Notes: generated by a model from the sequence alone, not told the origin. A DNA stretch of 5,662 bases from Christensenella sp. UBA6420 (GCA_002439705.1 DJPE01000066.1:2488-8149), one strand, 5' to 3'; numbered from the stretch's first letter, positions 1 through 5,225 are shown. Numbers and translations are program-made.

Positions 1-2
1 AC

Positions 3-590
3 GTAATGGGTTTCGTAGACAGGTATCTGTCGGAGTTCGTCTTACGTAACGATACCGAAAAAGACGACGTGACGTTTATCGACGAACTTACTCTCGGCGA
101 AGCAAGGGGCAAATGCCTTATATTGTGGGGCGAAGAAGAAAACGACCATCACAAAATCAACGACTTCGTATTTTTGCGTAACGACGACGAAGGAGCAAGG
201 GAAGAAAGCGTATTACATTCCTATTACGACTACGACCTTAATATTCTTTCGCCGCAGAATTACGTCGAAAAGGCAATACCCGAATATATCGAAAAATACA
301 AAGAAGTAAATAAAGGTTTGTTCGTGTTGCAGGGACAGCTTACCGACGGTTTCCCGATGTTTAAGGGAAAGTTCAAATTCACGATCATGGGACCGCAGTT
401 TCAGGAAGCTCGTATGCGGTATCTTATGAGCAGTCGCATATTAAGTCTTAAAGACAGCGCAGACTTAAAATATATCAATATAATAATGAGAGATTTCGTC
501 AACGCAACCAAGTCTAAGGAAATAATTTCGCTTAACTATTATAAAAACAACGTAGAAAGTGAATTTGAAAAGCTTTTCGTAACGAAATAG
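3..590 (+). CDS. PI-PLC-like phosphodiesterase, C-terminal part (5' truncated)
   Basis: The reading frame is open to the window edge, so the ATG at 6 is probably an internal Met and the gene starts upstream. About 195 residues are visible. The segment LGEARGKCLILW (residues 30-41 counted from that Met) matches the strand-and-turn motif that follows the catalytic N-terminal half of bacterial phosphatidylinositol-specific phospholipase C. GLFVLQGQLTDG (104-115) and INIIMRDFVN (157-166) fit the later barrel strands of the same PLC-like TIM barrel. Family knowledge: these enzymes cleave phosphoinositides or related head groups by acid/base catalysis with two histidines, both N-terminal and therefore outside this window. 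Whether the active site is intact, and whether there is a signal peptide, cannot be judged. The gene ends at TAG 588-590, 34 nt before an intrinsic terminator. The family assignment is by recognition of motifs, and the substrate is unknown. Confidence 0.7.
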   Translation, partial: VMGFVDRYLSEFVLRNDTEKDDVTFIDELTLGEARGKCLILWGEEENDHHKINDFVFLRNDDEGAREESVLHSYYDYDLNILSPQNYVEKAIPEYIEKYKEVNKGLFVLQGQLTDGFPMFKGKFKFTIMGPQFQEARMRYLMSSRILSLKDSADLKYINIIMRDFVNATKSKEIISLNYYKNNVESEFEKLFVTK

Positions 591-623
591 GTTTGATAAC
601 CGAAAACCGAAACAACAGAATTT

Positions 624-653
624 AATCGTCGGAACGTATTTCGGCGATTTTTT
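624..653 (+). terminator. Intrinsic terminator after the PI-PLC-like gene
   Basis: An 11-bp stem (624-634 pairing with 639-649, including two G.T wobbles) with a four-base CGTA loop runs directly into a T tract at 648-653. It lies 34 nt after the stop codon and separates the first gene from the M18 peptidase promoter. Confidence 0.85.
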
Positions 654-667
654 CAAAGTCAATGGGT

Positions 668-696
668 TTGCAATAAAAGCGTAAGGGTGATATACT
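668..696 (+). promoter_or_regulatory. Sigma-A promoter of the M18 aminopeptidase gene
   Basis: The -35 element is TTGCAA (668-673), the spacer is 17 nt and the -10 element is TATACT (691-696), preceded by an extended -10 TGA at 688-690. Transcription would begin near 703, giving a leader of about 29 nt before the ATG at 732. This placement rules out the GTG at 687 as a start, because it would lie inside the promoter. Confidence 0.75.
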
Positions 697-731
697 TATA
701 TGCGGAAATTTTTATAACAACGGAGAGAAAA

Positions 732-1976
732 ATGGAAATAAAAAGTTTTCTTAACGAGTCGCTGACTGCGTTCCACGCCGTGAAAAACGTATCCGCGTAT
801 CTCGACGGGAATGGTTTTGAAAGAATTTACGTCGGCGAAAAAAATAAGTTCGTTAAAGGCGGAAAATATTACGTCGTAAAAAACGGCAGCGCGATTATAG
901 CTTTCGTGATAGGCAGTCTTGAAAATTACGCTTTCAATATAGCGGAAAGTCATACCGATTCTCCGAGTCTGAGAATTAAAGGCAACCTTCTTCTCGACAG
1001 TCCCGAAGGGAAAAAGCTCAACGTGGAAAAGTACGGCGGACTTATACTTTACAGTATGGCGGATATTCCGTTGAAGATAGCGGGCAGAGTGATGGTAAAG
1101 GACGGCAAGTCGGTAAGAACCGAGCTTGTCGAAAGCGACTTTTTCGTCAATATTCCGAGCCTTGCCATTCATCATAACCCCGAAGTAAACGACAAATGCT
1201 CTTTCAACGTTCAAACCGATATGTCGCCGCTCGTAGGCGAAGCCGAAAGCGTGTACGAACTCGTTTCCGATAAGGAAGTAATAGACGCGGATTTGTTCGT
1301 AGTGCCTGCGGTATCGGCGTATAACGCAGGAAAAAACGGCGAATATCTCGTTTCTCCGAGAATAGACAACCTTTCGAGCGTGTATTCGAGCATAGAAGCG
1401 TTGGTTAAATGTAATCCGAGCGGAGTGGCTATGGCGTGCTGTTTCGATAACGAAGAAGTGGGGAGCCTTACCAAGCAGGGCGCGGATTCGGCGTTTTTAC
1501 CCGACTTACTTAAAGCTATTAACGACGGATTAGGGTACGGAGAAGCCGATTTCGCCAAGGCTAAGAACGACGGATTTATCCTTTCTGTAGACAACGGTCA
1601 CGCCGTTCATCAGGCGCACCCCGAAAAGAGCGACGTCGCGGAAAAAGTTTACCTTAATAAGGGCGTGGTTATTAAACATCATACGAATTACTCTACCGAC
1701 GGAGCAAGCTCCGCCGTCGTGAAAGCGATTTTTGCCGGAAACGGCGTAGAGTATCAGGATTATTACAACCGCTCCGATTTGCGTTGCGGCGGTACGCTCG
1801 GACTCATGAGCAGCGCGGCTTTGCAGATGAACGCTTGCGATATAGGTTTGGCGCAGCTTGCCATGCATTCCGCGGTGGAAACGGTAGGAAGCTCCGACGT
1901 AAAGAAAATGACTGACGGAATAGAAGCGTTCTTCAATGCGTCTATCAAGGAAAGGAACGGCGTTTTTACCTTTTAA
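732..1976 (+). CDS. apeB: M18 family (aspartyl-type) aminopeptidase
   Basis: The product is a 414-residue cytosolic di-zinc exopeptidase of family M18, expected to remove N-terminal residues (acidic ones in the best studied members) from peptides and typically assembled as a large tetrahedral oligomer. All family hallmarks are visible: SHTDSP with the first metal His at 74, IDNLSS with the bridging Asp at 212, DNEEVGS with the catalytic and metal-binding Glu pair at 241-242, SVDNGHAVH with Asp287, and LAMHS with the last metal His at 379. The length is close to the usual 410-450 residues. The start is set at the ATG at 732, preceded by GGAGAG at 722-727. An in-frame GTG at 687 would add 15 residues but falls inside the promoter. 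It is transcribed alone, with a terminator upstream and a new promoter downstream. No clear intrinsic terminator follows it. Specificity for aspartate is not proven by sequence. Confidence 0.93.
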   Translation: MEIKSFLNESLTAFHAVKNVSAYLDGNGFERIYVGEKNKFVKGGKYYVVKNGSAIIAFVIGSLENYAFNIAESHTDSPSLRIKGNLLLDSPEGKKLNVEKYGGLILYSMADIPLKIAGRVMVKDGKSVRTELVESDFFVNIPSLAIHHNPEVNDKCSFNVQTDMSPLVGEAESVYELVSDKEVIDADLFVVPAVSAYNAGKNGEYLVSPRIDNLSSVYSSIEALVKCNPSGVAMACCFDNEEVGSLTKQGADSAFLPDLLKAINDGLGYGEADFAKAKNDGFILSVDNGHAVHQAHPEKSDVAEKVYLNKGVVIKHHTNYSTDGASSAVVKAIFAGNGVEYQDYYNRSDLRCGGTLGLMSSAALQMNACDIGLAQLAMHSAVETVGSSDVKKMTDGIEAFFNASIKERNGVFTF

Positions 1977-2042
1977 CGCAGAAAAAACGGCGTTCTATGG
2001 GATAATGAGCGAACCTTATAAAGCGGCGTTTTTACCTTTTAA
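1958..2042 (+). repeat. 19-nt direct repeat duplicating the 3' end of the M18 gene
   Basis: The sequence CGGCGTTTTTACCTTTTAA, which encodes the last residues and stop of the peptidase, occurs at 1958-1976 and again, identically, at 2024-2042. The offset is 66 nt, a multiple of three, so the second copy would encode the same GVFTF-stop in the same frame. A related AAACGGCGTT core lies between them at 1985-1994. This looks like the remnant of a small tandem duplication or slippage at the gene end. Confidence 0.75.
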
Positions 2043-2087
2043 TACCGCCGTCGCGAAGAAAAGACGGTTTGACAAAAGCCGCGGTAT
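2042..2087. promoter_or_regulatory. Nested inverted repeat around the cofE-like promoter -35
   Basis: ATACCGC at 2042-2048 is perfectly complementary to GCGGTAT at 2081-2087, and inside it CCGTC (2048-2052) pairs with GACGG (2063-2067). The right outer arm lies in the spacer between the -35 and -10 elements, and the -35 hexamer is enclosed. It could be an operator, a weak terminator for the upstream gene (there is no T tract after it), or chance. No known operator is recognised. Confidence 0.35.
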
Positions 2088-2097
2088 AAAATACAAT
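2069..2097 (+). promoter_or_regulatory. Sigma-A promoter of the cofE-like/ecfS unit
   Basis: A consensus TTGACA (2069-2074), a 17-nt spacer and TACAAT (2092-2097, one mismatch to TATAAT). The start of transcription is predicted near 2104, giving a leader of about 35 nt that contains AAGGAGAT at 2123-2130 upstream of the ATG at 2139. Confidence 0.8.
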
Positions 2098-2138
2098 TAA
2101 CGTAGTATTCGATATGTAAAATAAGGAGATAAGAAAAA

Positions 2139-3311
2139 ATGGATTATCAAGGAACAATTTCAAGGGGTATACGAGCTCCGATAATAAGAACGGGCGACAA
2201 TCTCGTGCAAATCACCGCCGATTGCGTGTGCAACGCGTCGAAAGAAGGAAATTTCCCTTTGCAGGATAAAGACGTGGTGGCGGTCACCGAAGCCGTGCTT
2301 GCGCGTTCGCAGGGAAATTACGCCACTATCGACCAGATAGCCGCCGATATAAAAGAAAAGTTCGGCGACGAAACGGTAGGACTTATTCTTCCTATTTTTT
2401 CGAGAAACCGTTTTTCCATGGTGCTTAAAGGCATAGCGAAAGGAGCTAAAAAACTTATCGTTCAGCTTTCTTATCCTTCCGACGAAGTCGGCAACAGTTT
2501 CGTAACCTACGAACAGCTTATGGAAAAGAACGTCAACCCTTACGCGGACGTATTCACGGGCGACGAATTCAGAGCTACGTTCGGCGACGTAAGACATACC
2601 TTTACGGGCGTGGACTATATCGAATATTATCAGAAAACGGGTAACTGCGAAGTAATTCTCGCCAACAACCCTTGCGAAATTTTGAAGTACACGAAATTCG
2701 TAATCAACGCCGATATTCACACTCGTCGTCGCACGAAAAGAACCCTTTTGAAAGCGGGCGCGGAAAAGGTAGTCAGCCTTGACGAAATATTGAATAAGTC
2801 GGTAAACGGCAGCGGATACAACGCGGAATACGGCGTACTCGGCAGCAATCTCGCCACCGAAAACAGCGTAAAACTTTTCCCGCGCGACAGTCAGAAGTTT
2901 GCGGACGATTTGCAGGCGGAACTGAAAAAGCGTACCGGGAAAAATTTAGAATGTATGGTTTACGGCGACGGAGCGTTCAAAGACCCCGTAGGCGGAATAT
3001 GGGAACTCGCCGATCCCGTTTGCTCTCCCGGATTTACCGCGGGACTTAAAGGAAAACCCAACGAAATAAAATTGAAATACTTAGCCGACAACGACCTTGC
3101 CGACCTTTCGGGAGAAAAAGCCGTCGAAGCGATGAAAGAGATAATCAAGAATAAAGAAAAGGATATGATTAACGATATGCGTAGTCAGGGCACGACCCCC
3201 AGACAGCTTACCGACCTTCTCGCAAGTTTAGCCGACCTTACGAGCGGCAGCGGCGATAAGGGTACTCCGATAGTTCTTATCCAGAACTATTTCAAAAACT
3301 TCTCTATGTAG
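2139..3311 (+). CDS. CofE-like protein (coenzyme F420-0:L-glutamate ligase family)
   Basis: A 390-residue soluble protein with the CofE-type glutamate ligase fold. Visible hallmarks are GIRAPIIRTGDNL (10-22) and LQDKDVVAVTEAVLARSQGNYAT (the D-D-VV-TEA-A-S-G block, 41-63), which match the N-terminal nucleotide/metal-binding region, and YGDGAFKDPVGGIWELADPV (275-294), which fits the conserved acidic Asp-Phe-x-Asp-Pro region. Classical archaeal and actinobacterial CofE adds glutamate to F420-0 using GTP and is about 250 residues. This one belongs to a longer bacterial form. No other F420 gene is in view, and most Clostridia are not known to make F420, so the true acceptor is probably different. 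A CofE-related protein in Chlamydia is reported to replace folylpolyglutamate synthetase, which makes a folate-like acceptor possible but unproven. The start is supported by AAGGAGAT at 2123-2130. The ECF-S gene follows after 74 nt on the same strand. Family call fairly sure, function open. Confidence 0.8.
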   Translation: MDYQGTISRGIRAPIIRTGDNLVQITADCVCNASKEGNFPLQDKDVVAVTEAVLARSQGNYATIDQIAADIKEKFGDETVGLILPIFSRNRFSMVLKGIAKGAKKLIVQLSYPSDEVGNSFVTYEQLMEKNVNPYADVFTGDEFRATFGDVRHTFTGVDYIEYYQKTGNCEVILANNPCEILKYTKFVINADIHTRRRTKRTLLKAGAEKVVSLDEILNKSVNGSGYNAEYGVLGSNLATENSVKLFPRDSQKFADDLQAELKKRTGKNLECMVYGDGAFKDPVGGIWELADPVCSPGFTAGLKGKPNEIKLKYLADNDLADLSGEKAVEAMKEIIKNKEKDMINDMRSQGTTPRQLTDLLASLADLTSGSGDKGTPIVLIQNYFKNFSM

Positions 3312-3340
3312 AGAATAGTTTACCGAAGAAAAAATTAAGG

Positions 3341-3365
3341 CCGCCCGATTATTTTTTTCGGGCGG
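3341..3365 (+). other. Intercistronic hairpin between cofE-like and ecfS
   Basis: CCGCCCGA (3341-3348) pairs with TCGGGCGG (3358-3365) around a T-rich 9-nt loop. On the plus strand no T tract follows the stem (A-rich sequence does), so it is not a normal terminator for the upstream gene. On the minus strand a T run follows only after six bases. It may stabilise or process the two-gene mRNA, or attenuate ecfS. It ends 20 nt before the ecfS start. Confidence 0.5.
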
Positions 3366-3385
3366 ACGCTAAAAAAAAGGATATA

Positions 3386-3985
3386 ATGAACGCGAAAACT
3401 AAAAAAATTGCGCTTTTTGCCGCTCTTGCGGCGATACTCATAATAATGGCGTTTACTCCCGTGGGGTATCTTAGGATAGGTGTGGTGGAAATCACTTTTA
3501 TTATGATACCCGTCATTATCTGCGCCGCCGCCTGCGGTCCGTTGTTCGGCGGACTTATGGGATTATTGTTCGGAATTACGAGTTTCGTTCAGTGTTTCGG
3601 TATGAGCGCGTTCGGGAGTATGCTGTTTTCGATAAACCCGTATTTTGCGTTTATTCTGTGCGTAGTTCCGAGAGTTCTGTTCGGCGTTTTCGCGGGACTC
3701 ATTTATAACGGACTTGCAAAAACAAAAATTCCGTCGTTACTCGGCGACGTAATAACTATGCTTTCGTCGGCTATGCTCCATACGATAATGTTCGTGGGGC
3801 TCCTTATGCTTTTCTACGGCAGAAGCGAGTATATAAACTCGTTCGGCAACGGATTTTTCGCGATAATATGGACTATCGTCGGAATAAACGGATTAGTAGA
3901 GTGGGCGGTCTGTGCCACTGTCGGCGCGGCAATTCTGAAAGCAGTGCAGTTTTTTATAGAAAAACCGAAAAAGAAAGCGGAGTAA
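3386..3985 (+). CDS. ECF transporter S component (substrate-binding membrane subunit)
   Basis: A 199-residue, strongly hydrophobic protein with about six membrane spans (roughly 7-23, 34-51, 54-70, 85-107, 120-143, 157-189) and a basic C-terminal tail ending KPKKKAE. The arrangement IMIPVIICAAACGPLFGGLMGLLFGITSF (40-67), followed by SINPYF and VVPRVLFGVFAGLIYNGL (93-110), is typical of the Pfam ECF transporter S family that includes folate, pantothenate and cobalamin binders. Such S components capture a vitamin at the membrane and dock on a shared EcfT/EcfA/EcfA' module encoded elsewhere, which is not in this window. The substrate cannot be assigned from the residues seen. The AAAGGA at 3376-3381 is a short-spaced ribosome binding site for the ATG at 3386. 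There is no separate promoter, so co-transcription with the cofE-like gene is expected. Confidence 0.85.
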   Translation: MNAKTKKIALFAALAAILIIMAFTPVGYLRIGVVEITFIMIPVIICAAACGPLFGGLMGLLFGITSFVQCFGMSAFGSMLFSINPYFAFILCVVPRVLFGVFAGLIYNGLAKTKIPSLLGDVITMLSSAMLHTIMFVGLLMLFYGRSEYINSFGNGFFAIIWTIVGINGLVEWAVCATVGAAILKAVQFFIEKPKKKAE

Positions 3986-3991
3986 ATAAAC

Positions 3992-4106
3992 GAATTGCCG
4001 ACTATGGTCGGGGGTAATTGCCACTGCGTGGCGTTAATTTCCACTCCTTGCGGAGCGGAGTTAATTGCCCTTACGGGCGTGAATTGCCAAAATCGGAGAT
4101 TTCGGC
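3992..4106 (-). repeat. Palindromic hairpin array, cluster 1
   Basis: Starting six bases after the ecfS stop, five short palindromes are strung together by AATTGCC/TTAATT linkers: CCGAC/GTCGG (3998-4011), GCCAC/GTGGC (4020-4032), CTCC/GGAG (4044-4055), GCCC/GGGC (4067-4078) and a 9-bp stem with one mismatch (4086-4094 with 4098-4106). Read on the minus strand, the units follow the order seen in cluster 3: GCC-type and TCC-type hairpins joined by AATTAAC. I do not recognise a named repeat family. Confidence 0.85.
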
Positions 4107-4123
4107 GTTGCGGATAAAAATAT

Positions 4124-4164
4124 AAGCGGAGTAGAGAGTATATGTTCTATTCCGCTTTTGTTTA
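4124..4164 (+). terminator. Intrinsic terminator for the cofE-like/ecfS unit
   Basis: A 12-bp stem, 4125-4136 with 4145-4156, including two G.T wobbles, has an 8-nt loop and is followed by CTTTTGTTTATT. It lies about 140 nt after the ecfS stop, beyond palindrome cluster 1. The reverse strand also has a T-rich flank, so it could act in both directions. Confidence 0.7.
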
Positions 4165-4169
4165 TTAGG

Positions 4170-4243
4170 TTAATTGCCACTATGCGGCGTTAATTTCCAT
4201 TCCTTGCGGAACGGAGTTAATTGCCAAAATCAAAGATTTCGGC
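4170..4243 (-). repeat. Palindromic hairpin array, cluster 2 (near copy of cluster 1)
   Basis: This cluster aligns with 4014-4106 through the same order of units: GCCAC/GCGGC (4176-4188), TTCC/GGAA (4200-4211) and the 9-bp stem 4223-4231/4235-4243. It lacks the 19-nt GCCC/GGGC module of cluster 1. The TTCC/GGAA stem differs from CTCC/GGAG of cluster 1 by a matched pair of changes. Both clusters end in the same GCGGA-containing flank next to a terminator hairpin. Confidence 0.85.
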
Positions 4244-4254
4244 GGTGCGGACAA

Positions 4255-4284
4255 CAAAAAAGGAACAGATAAGCTCTATTCCTT
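4255..4284 (-). terminator. Intrinsic terminator for the Nudix gene
   Basis: On the minus strand a 10-bp stem (4284-4275 with 4269-4260, one U.G wobble) with a 5-nt loop is followed by TTTTTTGTTGT. It lies about 125 nt after the Nudix stop codon, beyond palindrome cluster 3, and faces the ecfS terminator across cluster 2. Confidence 0.75.
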
Positions 4285-4303
4285 ATAAAATCATATCCAT
4301 AAC

Positions 4304-4404
4304 TCCGAAGCGTTAGCTTTGGAAATTAACGCCCGTTAGGGCATTTAATGCCAAACCCGTTTGGCAATTAACTCCACGAAGTGGAAATTAACGCCCGATA
4401 GGGC
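4304..4404 (+). repeat. Palindromic hairpin array, cluster 3 (inverted relative to clusters 1 and 2)
   Basis: Five hairpins in a row: TCCGAAGC/GCTTTGGA (4304-4311, 4316-4323), GCCC/GGGC (4331-4342), GCCAAAC/GTTTGGC (4350-4365), TCCAC/GTGGA (4373-4385) and GCCC/GGGC (4393-4404), joined by AATTAAC or TTTAAT linkers. GCC-type and TCC-type units largely alternate. The array stops three bases from the Nudix stop codon. The stretch 4380-4395 is exactly complementary to 4030-4045 in cluster 1. Confidence 0.85.
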
Positions 4405-4407
4405 AGA

Positions 4408-4953
4408 TTAGAATAGTTTATTCTCCACCGCGTATTTAAGCACGGCGTAGCAGGTTTTGCCGTCTTTTATTTTGCCGTCGAGAATATCTTTAAGGACGGT
4501 TGTTATAGGGAGTTTTACTACGTCGAGAAACTCGTCTTCGTCGCAATGGACGTGGGTTTTTTTAAGATTTTCGGCAAGGAAGACGTAGAGATGTTCGTTG
4601 GTGTAGCCGGGGGTAGGGTAGATAAGTCCGTACGGTTTTATATCGCCGACGAAACCGGTTTCTTCTTCGAGTTCTCGTGCGGCGGTCGATGCCGGGTCTT
4701 CGCCTTTTTCGAGTTTTCCCGCCGGAATTTCAAGCAGAATTTCTCTGTAAGGGTAGCGGAACTGTCTTACGAGATAGATATTTTTATCGTCGTCTACGGC
4801 GAGTATCGAAGCTCCGCCACGGTGTTCGACGTATTCGCGTTTGGCTTGTTTTCCGTTCGGCAGCAGCACGTCGTCGTCGCGAAGATTTATTACTCTGCCC
4901 GTGAAAAGGGTGTTGTTTTTAAGTTCGGTTTCTATTAAATGTTTATCGTCCAT
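4408..4953 (-). CDS. nudF: Nudix hydrolase, ADP-ribose pyrophosphatase type
   Basis: A 181-residue cytosolic enzyme of the ADP-ribose pyrophosphatase group, expected to split ADP-ribose (or similar nucleotide sugars) into AMP and ribose 5-phosphate with Mg. A perfect Nudix box, G-x5-E-x7-REL-x-EE-x-G-F, spans residues 79-101, with the metal-binding glutamates at 94, 97 and 98. Flanking signatures typical of this subgroup are LVRQFRYPYREILLEIPAGK (61-80) and PTPGYTNEHLYVFLAENL (113-130). The length is normal for the family. The start is the ATG whose complement is at 4951-4953, preceded on the minus strand by AGGTGA (4963-4958). An upstream in-frame ATG at 5010 would add 19 residues, but it sits inside the promoter. 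The gene stands alone, convergent with ecfS and divergent from thrS. Confidence 0.93.
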   Translation of the reverse strand: MDDKHLIETELKNNTLFTGRVINLRDDDVLLPNGKQAKREYVEHRGGASILAVDDDKNIYLVRQFRYPYREILLEIPAGKLEKGEDPASTAARELEEETGFVGDIKPYGLIYPTPGYTNEHLYVFLAENLKKTHVHCDEDEFLDVVKLPITTVLKDILDGKIKDGKTCYAVLKYAVENKLF

Positions 4954-4981
4954 ATTTTCACCTGTTATCAAGTATATTTCG

Positions 4982-5010
4982 AGTATATTACAATAAAATG
5001 AGATTTGCAA
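4982..5010 (-). promoter_or_regulatory. Sigma-A promoter of the Nudix gene
   Basis: Read on the minus strand, TTGCAA (5010-5005), a 17-nt spacer and TATACT (4987-4982), giving a predicted transcript start near 4975 and a leader of about 22 nt. The -35 lies within the inverted repeat GATTTG/CAAATC (5002-5007, 5012-5017), a possible operator. The two hexamers are identical to those of the M18 aminopeptidase promoter. Confidence 0.7.
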
Positions 5011-5133
5011 ACAAATCGGAGCGGACCTATCACATTTCTTTACGCCGTAAAAAACAAGGGATATAAGTTATAAAAGACAATTTCTACTTAATTAAATGAA
5101 AAAAGCGGATATTTATTTATAGTTTTTTATGGC

Positions 5134-5189
5134 TTTTGCAAAAACTTCGCCTACCGTACTTAGTACGCCTACGACTCGTTTTCGCAAAA
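5134..5189. repeat. Imperfect palindrome in the divergent Nudix/thrS spacer
   Basis: TTTTGCAAAAAC (5134-5145) pairs with GTTTTCGCAAAA (5178-5189) with one mismatch. At the centre CGTAC (5155-5159) pairs with GTACG (5163-5167) across TTA. Between arm and centre lies the direct repeat GCCTAC (5149-5154 and 5167-5172). There is no ORF of note and no following T tract that would make it a plain terminator. It looks like a small interspersed element or a DNA-binding site. Apart from this, 5018-5225 is AT-rich and holds nothing else I can name. Confidence 0.6.
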
Positions 5190-5225
5190 AATAAACGCAA
5201 TATGACCACTCCTGAGAAATTTGGA

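Noticed and set aside
687..731. Upstream GTG start that would lengthen the M18 peptidase by 15 residues
   Set aside because: The GTG overlaps the extended -10 promoter element (688-696) and has no ribosome binding site, whereas the ATG at 732 has GGAGAG at proper spacing and fits the family N-terminus.
696..1214. Long minus-strand open frame inside the M18 gene, and similar ones at 1211-1948 and 2160-2720
   Set aside because: They are shadows of well-supported plus-strand genes, with no ribosome binding sites or known domains.
3382..3387. TATAAT just before ecfS as a -10 element
   Set aside because: It overlaps the ATG of ecfS, so transcripts would start inside the gene, and no -35 lies 17 nt upstream.
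3814..4044. Minus-strand open frame overlapping the end of ecfS and repeat cluster 1
   Set aside because: It is antisense to membrane segments and repeat DNA and lies beyond the Nudix terminator, with no promoter or ribosome binding site.
3992..4404. CRISPR array
   Set aside because: The repeated units are palindromes of varied sequence with 7-12 nt linkers. There are no constant direct repeats and no 25-40 nt unique spacers.
4546..4938. Two plus-strand open frames opposite the Nudix gene
   Set aside because: They are antisense to a gene with a perfect Nudix box. They lack a ribosome binding site and recognisable motifs.
4951..5010. Upstream ATG start for the Nudix gene at 5010
   Set aside because: It lies within the -35 hexamer of the promoter, and the added residues do not resemble the family. 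ATG at 4953 has AGGTGA upstream.
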